Assembly (NCBI RefSeq): GCF_000018045.1
Contig: NC_009792.1
Span: 2,046,001-2,110,000, forward strand
DNA: 64,000 nt
Reading direction: 5' to 3'
Source of the DNA: Citrobacter koseri ATCC BAA-895
GTDB taxonomy: Bacteria > Pseudomonadota > Gammaproteobacteria > Enterobacterales > Enterobacteriaceae
Below the pieces are notes generated by a model. The model made no database searches. It was not told the origin of the DNA and saw only the letters and a program-made list of their open reading frames with translations. The position numbers were made by a program, and so were the translations under genes. Shown here piece by piece: positions 44,210 to 52,590 of this stretch; the first letter of the stretch is position 1; every line of letters begins with the position of its first letter.

Positions 44210-44365
44210 AAAGCTTCGCAAGAATAACTTTAGCCAGGGTTCGAGGCTATAGCTCAGATTAAAAAACGCCTTTTATCAATTTTTTATGCAGGTTTTGTCT
44301 ATGTGATAAAGCGAAACAGGCGGAAAGGAGGTGAATTATTCTTTAAAGAAAGGTTAAAGGCAGAA
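44210..44365. other. Non-coding stretch between potF and ybjN
   Basis: Part of the 417-bp potF-ybjN gap. It is AT-rich and holds no supported gene. A perfect SD (AAAGGAGGTG near 44325) leads only to an eight-codon GTG frame ending in TAA, which is not called as a gene. Confidence 0.4.
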
Positions 44366-44404
44366 TAAAAAAATGCAAACAGCAGCCGCTCTGGCAGCGA
44401 CTGC
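44366..44404 (-). terminator. Intrinsic terminator of ybjN
   Basis: On the minus strand GCAGTCGCT (44404-44396) pairs with AGCGGCTGC (44390-44382) with one mismatch, and the sequence then runs TGTTTGCATTTTTTT. It lies 40 bp past the ybjN stop. Confidence 0.75.
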
Positions 44405-44408
44405 GTTA

Positions 44409-44435
44409 TACGCGTCATTCTTCAGGTTGTATGTG
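44409..44435. repeat. Solo ERIC end
   Basis: TACGCGTCATTCTTCAGGTTGTATGTG matches one end of the ERIC consensus (CGTCATACTTCAAGTTGCATGTG), differing at a few positions. No opposite end is seen nearby, so it is a remnant. It lies between the ybjN stop and its terminator. Confidence 0.6.
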
Positions 44436-44443
44436 CGCAGATT

Positions 44444-44920
44444 TCAGTGAAGAAAATGATTTTCAGCGCGACTTTTTTGCGCGTCCTCTTCTGCGCTGAA
44501 CAGCAGCTGATGCGCTCCGGCTTCCAGAATCACCATAGAAATCTGCTCTTCGCTCTGACGAACAAACCACTCGAACTGTTCATACGTCACGCCCCGCATA
44601 ACGGATAAAGACTGGCAAACCACCAGTTTTGGCAGATTATCATCCTGCATATCCAGGAACGCTTTCACCGTTAACGAGCTGGCGTTAATTGCCGACAGAT
44701 CGGCAGCCAGCGGCAGCAGCGCAGAGGGCCTCACTTCCGCCATTGCGGAAAACAGCACCGTGTTATCCACCAGGTCGATTTTCGCATCGTAAATGCCGTC
44801 AAAATTTTGCATATGGGGCAAATGCAGCGCCTGACAGGTATCACATTCAAAAAAACTCATGCCCAGGTCGTCGAGCCATTGACGCAACGTATCCAGAGTA
44901 GGAACGACCAGTGATGTCAT
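44444..44920 (-). CDS. ybjN: YbjN family protein
   Basis: 158-residue cytoplasmic protein of the YbjN (DUF1790) family, with a fold related to type III secretion chaperones. In E. coli it is described as affecting motility, biofilm and multicopy stress phenotypes. The length and the stretch LPLAADLSAINASSLTVKAF match E. coli. It lies downstream of rimK on the same strand, 90 bp away. Confidence 0.96.
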   Translation of the reverse strand: MTSLVVPTLDTLRQWLDDLGMSFFECDTCQALHLPHMQNFDGIYDAKIDLVDNTVLFSAMAEVRPSALLPLAADLSAINASSLTVKAFLDMQDDNLPKLVVCQSLSVMRGVTYEQFEWFVRQSEEQISMVILEAGAHQLLFSAEEDAQKSRAENHFLH

Positions 44921-45010
44921 AATAATGTGCTACCTCTTACGATAAAAAAATTACCGGCACAGCTTACGCAAAAAGACCGCGTCATACCACGATCGGGAAC
45001 GATATTGCGA

Positions 45011-45913
45011 TTAACCGCCCGTTTTAAGGCAAAATTCGGGAGTGGCGTGACGCTCGATCCACTGGATCATTCGCCCGGCGATATCCACACCCGTCGTTTT
45101 TTCTACCCCTTCCAGACCCGGAGAGGCGTTCACTTCCATGACCAGCGGCCCACGCTCCGCGCGCAGAATATCGACGCCAGCGACATCCAGCCCCATCGTC
45201 TGCGCCGCTTTTATCGCGATCTCTCGTTCACGCGGCGTGATACTGGCGATACTCGCCATACCGCCGCGATGAAGGTTGGAGCGAAAATCGCCCTCTTTTG
45301 CCCGCCGCTCAATGGCCGCCACCACTTCGTCGCCCACGACCAGACAACGGATGTCACGCCCTCTGGCCTCTTTGATGTACTCCTGCACCAGAATGTGCGC
45401 GTTGAGACCGCGAAACGCATCAATCACGCTCTCTGCGGCTTGCCGGGTTTCCGCCAGCACCACGCCAATGCCCTGCGTACCTTCCACCAGTTTTACCACC
45501 AGCGGCGCGCCGCCGACCATGTCGATCAGATCGCTGGTGTCATCCGGCGAATGCGCAATGCCGGTAACGGGCAAGTCAATTCCCTGCCGGGCCAGTAACT
45601 GTAGCGAACGCAGTTTATCGCGCGCGCGGGTAATCGCCACGGATTCGTTCAGCGGATAGCTACCCAGCATTTCGAACTGACGCAGCGCCGCTGTACCGTA
45701 AAACGTGATGGCGGAGCCAATACGGGGGATGACGGCATCAAAATGCGGCAACTGGCGGCCTTTATAGTGAATAGAAGAGGCCGCCGGGCTGATGTTCATA
45801 TAGCAGGAAAGCGGATCGAGTATTTCGACCAGATGGCCGCGCTTCATCGCCGCTTCGCGCAGGCGTTTACAAGAATAGAGCGTTCCGTCCCGGGACAATA
45901 TGGCAATTTTCAC
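45011..45913 (-). CDS. rimK: Ribosomal protein S6--L-glutamate ligase RimK
   Basis: 300-residue ATP-grasp ligase that adds glutamates to the C-terminus of ribosomal protein S6 and can make poly-alpha-glutamate. The ATP-grasp core includes LVVKLVEGTQGIGVVL and the metal-binding MEVNASPGLEGVE near the end. The start is GTG at 45913 with AGAGG upstream, giving the E. coli N-terminus (KIAILSRDGTLYSC); an ATG at 45955 would add 14 unconserved residues. It follows nfsA by 52 bp and is probably in the ybjC-nfsA-rimK-ybjN transcript. Confidence 0.97.
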   Translation of the reverse strand: MKIAILSRDGTLYSCKRLREAAMKRGHLVEILDPLSCYMNISPAASSIHYKGRQLPHFDAVIPRIGSAITFYGTAALRQFEMLGSYPLNESVAITRARDKLRSLQLLARQGIDLPVTGIAHSPDDTSDLIDMVGGAPLVVKLVEGTQGIGVVLAETRQAAESVIDAFRGLNAHILVQEYIKEARGRDIRCLVVGDEVVAAIERRAKEGDFRSNLHRGGMASIASITPREREIAIKAAQTMGLDVAGVDILRAERGPLVMEVNASPGLEGVEKTTGVDIAGRMIQWIERHATPEFCLKTGG

Positions 45914-45965
45914 CCTGCACCTCTCTAAAAGACCTGGTAAAAGCCTGCGTATCATACACCGGGTG

Positions 45966-46688
45966 TTAGCGCGTCGCCCAACCCTGTTTATGCAAATAGT
46001 CCAGAATAAACGGGCGATTCTCTTTGATGATGGTACGACGGATATGGTCGCTCCATGTATCGCGGCGCGTATTGCTGTCGCGGGTCAGGTAGTACTCCGC
46101 GATCTGCTCATCATATTGCGCCAGCAGCGCGGCATCCACAGGCTGATAGTGATTTTCATGCACCACCAGTTCTGCGGGCAAACGCGGCTTAACGCCAGGG
46201 TTATCCGCAGGCCAGCCGAGGCACAGCCCAAACAGCGGCAGGACATATTTCGGTAATTTCAGCCGTTCCGTAACCGCTTCAATATGATTGCGGATACCGC
46301 CGATGTAGACGCCGCCCAGCCCCAGGGATTCGGCAGCGGTCAGCGCATTTTGCCCCATCATCGCCGTATCGACCGTGCCCAGCAGCAGTTGTTCCGCCAG
46401 CCCGAGCTGCGCGTCCGGGCAAATCTGTAAGTGACGATTAAAATCAGCGCAGAAAACCCAGAATTCCGCGGCCTGCGCAACGTGCTTTTGCCCGCCCGTC
46501 AGGGGCACCAGCGCTTCGCGCATGGCTTTATCGGTAATGCGGATAATGGAACTGCACTGTAAAAAACTGGAGCTTGAGGTTCCCCGCGCGGCGGCAATAA
46601 TCGACTCACGCTGCGCATCGGAAATTGGCTCATCGGTGAAATGACGAATAGAACGGTGACCACGGATTAAATCAATGGTTGGAGTCAT
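45966..46688 (-). CDS. nfsA: Oxygen-insensitive NADPH nitroreductase NfsA
   Basis: 240-residue FMN flavoprotein that reduces nitroaromatics and quinones by two-electron steps with NADPH; loss gives nitrofurantoin resistance in enterics. Motifs include RGHRSIRHFTDEPIS, GTSSSSFLQCSSIIRI and GLGGVYIGGIRN. Length equals E. coli NfsA. Its start lies inside ybjC (17-bp overlap). Confidence 0.97.
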   Translation of the reverse strand: MTPTIDLIRGHRSIRHFTDEPISDAQRESIIAAARGTSSSSFLQCSSIIRITDKAMREALVPLTGGQKHVAQAAEFWVFCADFNRHLQICPDAQLGLAEQLLLGTVDTAMMGQNALTAAESLGLGGVYIGGIRNHIEAVTERLKLPKYVLPLFGLCLGWPADNPGVKPRLPAELVVHENHYQPVDAALLAQYDEQIAEYYLTRDSNTRRDTWSDHIRRTIIKENRPFILDYLHKQGWATR

Positions 46689-46962
46689 GCGGTTTTTCTC
46701 TTGCTGAACGGGAAGAAGAATCGGGTGAGCGCGTCATCAGTTGCGGCGCAATAAGCTGCGCGATCCGCCACATCAGCGCCACCGCAGCGGGAAGCATAAG
46801 CAGGATACCGAGAAATATCATCACCGTTACCGCCAGCGGGCTGTTCATCGGCGCGGGTAATGTGAGGTACTGATTGAGCGACAGCAACGCCGCTGCCAGC
46901 AAAATCATACCGAGAATTTCCAGAATCAACACGCTTTTGGGTAAAGCGCTAATCGAGCGCAT
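46672..46962 (-). CDS. ybjC: YbjC family inner-membrane protein
   Basis: 96-residue protein with two hydrophobic segments (about 10-30 and 43-68), matching E. coli YbjC (95 residues). Function unknown. In E. coli it heads the SoxS-regulated ybjC-nfsA-rimK-ybjN operon. The stop lies 17 bp inside nfsA. The N-terminal part is less conserved than the C-terminal (LLMLPAAVALMWRIAQLIAPQLM). Confidence 0.93.
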   Translation of the reverse strand: MRSISALPKSVLILEILGMILLAAALLSLNQYLTLPAPMNSPLAVTVMIFLGILLMLPAAVALMWRIAQLIAPQLMTRSPDSSSRSAREKPHDSNH

Positions 46963-47008
46963 AAGGGCCTCCCGGATAACGGATGCTCAGTGTAACGCGT
47001 TCAGGTTT

Positions 47009-47040
47009 ATCGTGTTTAACACGATATAGCCTATAGGTAT
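47009..47040. promoter_or_regulatory. Palindrome between ybjC and grxA (candidate OxyR/SoxS region)
   Basis: A perfect 17-bp palindrome (ATCGTGTT-T-AACACGAT, 47009-47025) is followed by ATAG/CTATAG tetranucleotides typical of OxyR sites (47026-47040). The divergent genes are an OxyR target (grxA) and a SoxS target (ybjC-nfsA) in E. coli. The ATAG-N7-CTAT spacing is only partly met, so the exact binder is not settled. Confidence 0.4.
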
Positions 47041-47134
47041 CAAAGCAACAGGCGCAACCTGCTTTTCAGATGCGTCGTTTAACGGCATCATAGCCGCCAT
47101 TCGTCACAAGGCTATGAGTTCGAGGAAAAAAACA

Positions 47135-47398
47135 ATGTTTACCGTTATTTTTGGTCGCCCAGGGTGCCCGTATTGCGTGCGTGCGAAAGAGTTAGCAGAA
47201 AAACTGAGCACTGAGCGCGACGATTTTAACTATCGCTATATTGATATTCATGCTGAAGGCATTACCAAAGCGGATCTGGAAAAAACCGTGGGTAAACCGG
47301 TAGAGACCGTACCGCAGATTTTTGTCGATCAGAAACACATCGGCGGTTACACCGATTTTGAGGCTTGGGCAAAAGAGAATCTGAACCTGTTCGCCTGA
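47135..47398 (+). CDS. grxA: Glutaredoxin 1
   Basis: 87-residue glutathione-dependent thiol oxidoreductase; it reduces ribonucleotide reductase and deactivates OxyR. The active site is Cys11-Pro-Tyr-Cys14. The cis-Pro TVPQIFVD and the GGYTDFEAW glutathione-binding turn are present. GAGGAAAAAAAC precedes the ATG at 47135; an ATG at 47114 would add seven residues and remove the SD. The C-terminus is two residues longer than in K-12. Confidence 0.96.
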   Translation: MFTVIFGRPGCPYCVRAKELAEKLSTERDDFNYRYIDIHAEGITKADLEKTVGKPVETVPQIFVDQKHIGGYTDFEAWAKENLNLFA

Positions 47399-47409
47399 TC
47401 GCTGCTTTA

Positions 47410-47428
47410 CGCCCTCTCCCGGAGGGCG
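47410..47428 (+). terminator. Terminator hairpin after grxA
   Basis: CGCCCTC at 47410-47416 pairs with GAGGGCG at 47422-47428 over a 5-nt loop, followed by TT-ATCGG-TTC-TTTTT. It lies exactly between the convergent grxA and ybjM stops. Confidence 0.65.
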
Positions 47429-47806
47429 TTATCGGTTCTTTTTACGCCGCTGACTAAACAGGCTGCTGATAAATAAAAAGCAAAGCGCGCCGAGCGCACA
47501 CCAGAACACCGCACTGAACAACCACGCCAGTTCTTGCCATACGGAGCGCGTAGGCATAAAAACAAATCGCATCAGGACCAGACAACATGGTGCGGCCAGC
47601 ATGGCGCCGATAAGAGGTTTAATGACTTCTCTGCGATGGGAAAAAAAACTGGCCACCGCGCCAGGTAACGTAAAAAACAACAGCCCAATCTCAGGATGCC
47701 CGGCAACCCGAAATGCCCCTTTCATATGCATCGTTAATGAAAGGCACACCACAATAAAGAGTACAAAGCAGCAGATTGCACCCGCCCAACCTTGTTTATG
47801 TTTCAA
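47429..47806 (-). CDS. ybjM: Inner-membrane protein YbjM
   Basis: 125-residue membrane protein with four predicted helices, same length as E. coli YbjM (KHKQGWAGAICCFVLFIVVC at the start). Function unknown. It converges with grxA; its promoter shares the 270-bp gap with ybjL, which is AT-rich and holds no other gene. Confidence 0.93.
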   Translation of the reverse strand: MKHKQGWAGAICCFVLFIVVCLSLTMHMKGAFRVAGHPEIGLLFFTLPGAVASFFSHRREVIKPLIGAMLAAPCCLVLMRFVFMPTRSVWQELAWLFSAVFWCALGALCFLFISSLFSQRRKKNR

Positions 47807-48076
47807 TCGTTCCTCCTGACACTATCTCTATCGAACACTTTTTTCGCCCGAAGGCGTCCAGTCAGATAAAGTCGTTCGGCATTCCATGCCAAAAACACAC
47901 CCACACGATTCTTATAGCCGTTGATACGTAATGAGATTAAACTAGCGAATTAAATTGTTGTGCTGCTTTTATTTGAGCGCCGATACGATGCCGACGCCTC
48001 ATAATTTCTGGCAAAAACATTAGCGTAAATTGTCATTTCTTTCAACAGCTTACTGGTAAACAAGAAGTTAGTCTCC

Positions 48077-49762
48077 GTGAATATAAACGTCGCAGATTTG
48101 TTAAATGGGAATTACATCCTGTTATTATTTGTGGTCCTGGCTCTCGGGCTATGTCTGGGTAAGTTACGCCTGGGTTCAGTCCAACTCGGTAATTCCATTG
48201 GCGTTTTAGTGGTCTCCCTATTATTAGGGCAGCAGCACTTTAGTATTAACACCGATGCACTAAATCTGGGCTTTATGCTGTTTATTTTTTGTGTCGGCGT
48301 CGAAGCTGGCCCCAACTTTTTTTCTATTTTTTTTCGCGACGGCAAAAATTACCTGATGCTTGCTCTGGTCATGGTCGGTAGCGCGCTGCTGATCGCATTA
48401 GGGCTGGGTAAGCTCTTTGGCTGGGATATCGGCCTGACCGCCGGTATGCTGGCGGGCTCCATGACCTCGACCCCTGTGCTGGTCGGCGCAGGCGACACGT
48501 TACGCCATTCCGGTATGGAGAGTTCGCAGCTCTCTGTCGCGCTGGACAACCTGAGCCTGGGCTACGCGCTGACCTACCTCATCGGCCTGGTCAGCCTGAT
48601 TGTCGGCGCACGTTACCTGCCGAAACTGCAACATCAGGATCTGCAAACCAGCGCCCAGCAGATTGCCCGCGAGCGCGGCCTGGATACCGACGCCAACCGC
48701 AAGGTCTATCTGCCGGTCATCCGTGCTTATCGCGTCGGCCCGGAACTGGTGGCCTGGGCCGACGGGAAAAATCTGCGCGAGCTGGGCATCTACCGTCAGA
48801 CCGGTTGCTACATTGAGCGCATCCGCCGTAACGGTATTCTGGCTAACCCGGATGGCGACGCGGTATTGCAGATGGGTGATGAGATTGCCCTGGTCGGTTA
48901 CCCGGATGCACACGCCCGGCTGGACCCCAGCTTCCGTAACGGCAAAGAAGTCTTCGACCGCGACCTGCTCGACATGCGCATCGTAACCGAAGAGATCGTC
49001 GTGAAAAACCACAATGCCGTAGGCCGCCGTCTCGCCCAGTTGAAGCTGACCGACCACGGCTGCTTCCTTAACCGCGTGATCCGCAGCCAGATTGAAATGC
49101 CGATCGACGACAACGTGGTGCTGAATAAAGGCGACGTCTTGCAGGTGAGCGGCGATGCGCGTCGCGTGAAAACCGTCGCGGACCGTATTGGCTTTATCTC
49201 GATTCACAGTCAGGTAACCGATCTGCTGGCCTTCTGCGCCTTCTTTATCATCGGCCTGATGATCGGGATGATCACCTTCCAGTTCAGTAATTTCAGCTTC
49301 GGCATCGGCAACGCCGCCGGGCTGTTGTTCGCCGGGATCATGCTCGGTTTCCTGCGAGCTAACCACCCCACCTTCGGGTACATCCCGCAGGGCGCGCTGA
49401 ACATGGTGAAAGAGTTTGGTCTGATGGTCTTTATGGCCGGCGTCGGCCTGAGCGCGGGCAGCGGCATCGGGAACGGGCTTGGCGCGGTCGGCGGGCAAAT
49501 GTTGATTGCCGGTCTTGTGGTGAGCCTGGTGCCGGTCATTATCTGCTTCCTGTTCGGCGCTTATGTATTACGTATGAACCGCGCCCTGCTCTTCGGCGCC
49601 ATGATGGGCGCGCGCACCTGTGCTCCGGCGATGGAGATCATCAGCGACACGGCGCGCAGCAACATTCCGGCATTAGGCTATGCGGGAACCTATGCGATAG
49701 CCAACGTTCTGTTAACGCTGGCGGGGACACTTATTGTCATCATCTGGCCGGGCTTAGGATAA
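48077..49762 (+). CDS. ybjL: Putative AspT-type transporter YbjL
   Basis: 561-residue membrane protein of the aspartate:alanine exchanger family (YidE/YbjL subgroup). Five N-terminal helices, two central RCK_C/TrkA-C domains (about 205-290 and 295-380) and five C-terminal helices are visible. The duplicated hydrophobic motifs GSMTSTPVL and GARTCAPAMEI lie in each half. It matches E. coli YbjL in full length. The start is GTG at 48077 with a weak SD. The substrate is unknown. Confidence 0.96.
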   Translation: MNINVADLLNGNYILLLFVVLALGLCLGKLRLGSVQLGNSIGVLVVSLLLGQQHFSINTDALNLGFMLFIFCVGVEAGPNFFSIFFRDGKNYLMLALVMVGSALLIALGLGKLFGWDIGLTAGMLAGSMTSTPVLVGAGDTLRHSGMESSQLSVALDNLSLGYALTYLIGLVSLIVGARYLPKLQHQDLQTSAQQIARERGLDTDANRKVYLPVIRAYRVGPELVAWADGKNLRELGIYRQTGCYIERIRRNGILANPDGDAVLQMGDEIALVGYPDAHARLDPSFRNGKEVFDRDLLDMRIVTEEIVVKNHNAVGRRLAQLKLTDHGCFLNRVIRSQIEMPIDDNVVLNKGDVLQVSGDARRVKTVADRIGFISIHSQVTDLLAFCAFFIIGLMIGMITFQFSNFSFGIGNAAGLLFAGIMLGFLRANHPTFGYIPQGALNMVKEFGLMVFMAGVGLSAGSGIGNGLGAVGGQMLIAGLVVSLVPVIICFLFGAYVLRMNRALLFGAMMGARTCAPAMEIISDTARSNIPALGYAGTYAIANVLLTLAGTLIVIIWPGLG

Positions 49763-49805
49763 AACTGAAGTTTGCCTTTAAGTGAAAAATTTTTGCAGGT
49801 AAGCA

Positions 49806-49833
49806 GAACTTTTCTTCAAGGCGTCAGTCATAA
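49806..49833 (+). promoter_or_regulatory. Sigma-E promoter of rybB
   Basis: GAACTT at 49806-49811 and GTCATAA at 49827-49833 are separated by 15 nt and followed 6 nt later by the RybB 5' end. This agrees with the sigma-E consensus GGAACTT-N15/16-GTCTAA and with the known envelope-stress control of rybB. Confidence 0.8.
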
Positions 49834-49838
49834 CTAGT

Positions 49839-49917
49839 GCCACTGCTTTTCTTTGATGTCCCCAATTTGTGGAGCCCATCAACCCCGCCATTTTGGTTCA
49901 AGGTTGATGGGTTTTTT
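49839..49917 (+). ncRNA. rybB: Small RNA RybB
   Basis: 79-nt Hfq-binding sRNA that represses outer-membrane porin mRNAs during envelope stress. The 5' seed GCCACTGCTTTTCTTTGATG is identical to the known enteric RybB. The terminator stem CCCATCAACC / GGTTGATGGG (49875-49911) is followed by six T. Location between ybjL and rcdA is as in E. coli. Two small differences from the K-12 sequence as remembered (AATTT for ATTTT, and TTTTGG for TTTCGG) lie outside the seed. Confidence 0.95.
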
Positions 49918-49929
49918 GTTGCCTGAATT

Positions 49930-50472
49930 TCACGCCTGCCCGGCAATACGCTTCACCATGACCAGAATATCTTCCCGCGTTAAAGGCGCTCTGTCGGTGA
50001 CGAAATGGAGGGTCATGCCTTCGATAAACGCATCCAGCGCACGGGCGGTCACCGGTTCAAACCACTGCTCCAGCGTTTGCTGACTGCGCTGCATCCAGTT
50101 CTGCATCACCGTTTTCAGCGCCGGTTTTCGGCTGGCGAAGGCATACAGCTGGTACATCAGCTCCATATTATCTGGCGTGGTCACCAGCGAGCTGTAGATC
50201 ATGTCGGTAATGGCGTGACAGGCGTCCTGAACGTTCGTGACATCGGCAAAGAATAACTGAAACTGGTGCGACATTGTTTCTGTAAACCGGCTTAACGCCT
50301 CGATCAGCAACTCATCGATTCCCGAAAAATAATAGGTCATCGACCCGAGCGGCACCTGCGCTATCGCCGCGATTTTGCGGTGCGTAACGCCGTGAATGCC
50401 ATGCGTTATTATCGCTTCCTGCGTGGCCTGAACGATTTTGTCTCGCCGCAGGGGATCGTTAGCTCGTCGCAC
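49930..50472 (-). CDS. rcdA: TetR-family regulator RcdA
   Basis: 180-residue TetR-type repressor/activator; in E. coli it activates csgD and affects biofilm genes. The N-terminal HTH is HGIHGVTHRKIAAIAQVPLGS (at about 22-42, split here at the loop). The GTG start at 50472 has AGAGGA 7 nt upstream and gives nearly the E. coli length (178); the upstream ATG at 50487 lacks an SD. The perfect palindrome in the divergent promoter is its likely operator. Confidence 0.92.
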   Translation of the reverse strand: MRRANDPLRRDKIVQATQEAIITHGIHGVTHRKIAAIAQVPLGSMTYYFSGIDELLIEALSRFTETMSHQFQLFFADVTNVQDACHAITDMIYSSLVTTPDNMELMYQLYAFASRKPALKTVMQNWMQRSQQTLEQWFEPVTARALDAFIEGMTLHFVTDRAPLTREDILVMVKRIAGQA

Positions 50473-50490
50473 TGCTTTTCCTCTCATCAC

Positions 50491-50514
50491 GTTTGTGTAC
50501 AAATGTACACAAAC
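50491..50514. promoter_or_regulatory. Perfect 24-bp palindrome, likely RcdA operator
   Basis: Two 11-bp perfect arms (GTTTGTGTACA and its complement) flank a 2-bp centre, lying between the divergent rcdA and ybjJ genes. This is the geometry of a TetR-family operator and would let RcdA control itself and ybjJ-ybjI. Confidence 0.7.
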
Positions 50515-50558
50515 TTGCTAGTGTTGTCCCCTGTATTCTCTTTTTTCAGTTTGAATCA

Positions 50559-51767
50559 ATGACCGCCATCTCATCACGTAAAGCCTTAAGACGCCGGACC
50601 TGGGCGCTTTTTATGTTCTTCTTCTTGCCAGGGCTGTTGATGGCCTCATGGGCAACCCGCACCCCCGCCATTCGCGATATCCTTTCGGTATCAACGGCAG
50701 AAATGGGGGCGGTGCTGTTTGGGCTTTCCATCGGTTCGATGAGCGGTATTCTGTGTTCCGCCTGGCTGGTAAAACGATTTGGCACGCGCAACGTCATTCA
50801 GACCACCATGTCCTGCGCCGTTGCGGGGATGGTTATCCTCAGCATTGCGCTGTGGTTCGCTTCTCCGCTGGTTTTTGCGCTTGGCTTAGGCGTATTCGGC
50901 GCCAGCTTTGGCGCCGCCGAAGTCGCTATCAACGTCGAAGGGGCGGCGGTTGAACGTGAAATGAATAAAACCGTCCTGCCGATGATGCACGGTTTTTACA
51001 GCTTCGGTACGCTGGCTGGCGCTGGCGTCGGCATGGCGCTAACCGCCTTTAACGTCCCTGCCAACGCTCATATCCTGCTGGCGGCTCTCGTCGCGATCGT
51101 CCCCATTTTTATTGCTATTCGCGCCATTCCCGACGGCACGGGGAAAAACGCCGCCGACGGCGCCCACACAACGGAAAAAGGCGTACCTTTTTATCGCGAT
51201 GTCCAGCTACTGTTGATCGGCGTGGTGGTACTGGCAATGGCTTTCGCTGAAGGGTCCGCCAACGACTGGCTGCCGCTTCTGATGGTGGATGGTCACGGCT
51301 TCAGCCCAACGTCTGGCTCGCTGATTTATGCGGGCTTTACGCTCGGTATGACCGTCGGGCGCTTTACCGGCGGCTGGTTTATCGACCGTTATAGCCGCGT
51401 GGCGGTAGTCCGCGCCAGCGCGCTAATGGGAGCGCTCGGTATTGGTCTGATTATCTTCGTCGACAGCGCCTGGGTCGCGGGCGTTTCCGTTATTCTCTGG
51501 GGGCTTGGGGCGTCGCTTGGCTTCCCGCTAACGATTTCAGCGGCCAGCGATACCGGCCCGGACGCGCCAACCCGCGTCAGCGTGGTGGCGACAACCGGTT
51601 ATCTGGCCTTCCTGGTGGGGCCGCCGCTGCTGGGCTATCTTGGCGAACATTATGGTTTGCGCAGCGCAATGCTGGTTGTGCTGGCGCTGGTCATCCTTGC
51701 CGCTCTTGTCGCAAAGGCTGTCGCCAAACCAACATCAAACACTCAATCTGTTATGGAGAATAGTTAA
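50559..51767 (+). CDS. ybjJ: MFS transporter YbjJ
   Basis: 402-residue major facilitator with 12 predicted helices, same length as E. coli YbjJ. The N-terminal segment RRTWALFMFFFLPGLLMASW and the central GRFTGGWFIDRY motif are typical. The substrate is unknown. The ATG at 50559 is chosen by homology; an in-frame ATG at 50493 lies inside the palindromic operator. Its stop overlaps ybjI (TAATG). Confidence 0.95.
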   Translation: MTAISSRKALRRRTWALFMFFFLPGLLMASWATRTPAIRDILSVSTAEMGAVLFGLSIGSMSGILCSAWLVKRFGTRNVIQTTMSCAVAGMVILSIALWFASPLVFALGLGVFGASFGAAEVAINVEGAAVEREMNKTVLPMMHGFYSFGTLAGAGVGMALTAFNVPANAHILLAALVAIVPIFIAIRAIPDGTGKNAADGAHTTEKGVPFYRDVQLLLIGVVVLAMAFAEGSANDWLPLLMVDGHGFSPTSGSLIYAGFTLGMTVGRFTGGWFIDRYSRVAVVRASALMGALGIGLIIFVDSAWVAGVSVILWGLGASLGFPLTISAASDTGPDAPTRVSVVATTGYLAFLVGPPLLGYLGEHYGLRSAMLVVLALVILAALVAKAVAKPTSNTQSVMENS

Positions 51768-52582
51768 TGGGTATCAAGCTAATTGCGGTAGACATGGATG
51801 GCACCTTTTTGAGCGATCAAAAAACCTATAATCGCGACCGGTTTATGGCGCAGTATCGGCTAATGAAGCAGAAAGGCATCCGTTTTGTGGTCGCCAGCGG
51901 TAATCAGTATTACCAGTTAATCTCTTTCTTTCCAGAGATCGCCCACGAAATCGCCTTTGTCGCTGAAAACGGCGGCTGGGTGGTCAGCGAGGGCGAAGAC
52001 GTGTTCAACGGCGAACTGGCGAAAGAGGATTTTGCTGCCGTTGTCGATCATCTGCTGACCCGCGCGGATATTGAAATCATCGCCTGCGGTAAAAACAGCG
52101 CCTATACCCTGAAACAGTACAACGATGAACTGAAACAGGTTGCGGCGATGTACTACCATCGCCTTGAGTTCGTGGACAGCTTCGACAACATCAATGACGT
52201 GTTCTTTAAATTCGGCCTCAACATTACTGATGACCGTATTCCCCAGGTTCAGACGGCGCTGCATGATGCGATTGGCGATATCATGGTGCCAGTTCATACC
52301 GGTTACGGCAGCATCGATTTGATCATTCCCGGCGTACACAAAGCGAACGGCTTGCGTCTGCTGCAACAACGCTGGGGGATTAACAATGATGAGGTCGTGA
52401 CGTTTGGCGACGGCGGCAATGATATTGAGATGCTGCGTCAGGCCGGCTTCAGTTTTGCGATGGAAAACGCCGGAGCGGCGGTGGCCTCTGCGGCGAAATA
52501 TCGGGCGGGCTCGAATAACGCGGAAGGCGTGCTGGACGTTATCGACCGCGTGCTGAAAAACGAAGCCCCGTTCAGTGGGTAA
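51767..52582 (+). CDS. ybjI: HAD-superfamily phosphatase YbjI
   Basis: 271-residue Cof-type HAD phosphatase. Motif I is DMDGTF at residues 9-14, motif II SGN, motif III Lys in the C2 cap region, and motif IV GDGGNDIEML near residue 213. E. coli YbjI acts on 5-amino-6-(5-phospho-D-ribitylamino)uracil, a riboflavin precursor, and on FMN in vitro. It is coupled to ybjJ by a 1-bp overlap. Confidence 0.96.
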   Translation: MGIKLIAVDMDGTFLSDQKTYNRDRFMAQYRLMKQKGIRFVVASGNQYYQLISFFPEIAHEIAFVAENGGWVVSEGEDVFNGELAKEDFAAVVDHLLTRADIEIIACGKNSAYTLKQYNDELKQVAAMYYHRLEFVDSFDNINDVFFKFGLNITDDRIPQVQTALHDAIGDIMVPVHTGYGSIDLIIPGVHKANGLRLLQQRWGINNDEVVTFGDGGNDIEMLRQAGFSFAMENAGAAVASAAKYRAGSNNAEGVLDVIDRVLKNEAPFSG

Positions 52583-52590
52583 TGCCCCTT

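Noticed and set aside
44373..44450. Small 25-codon frame between potF and ybjN
   Set aside because: It is read across the antisense of the ybjN terminator, the solo ERIC end and the ybjN stop, and its SD spacing is poor.
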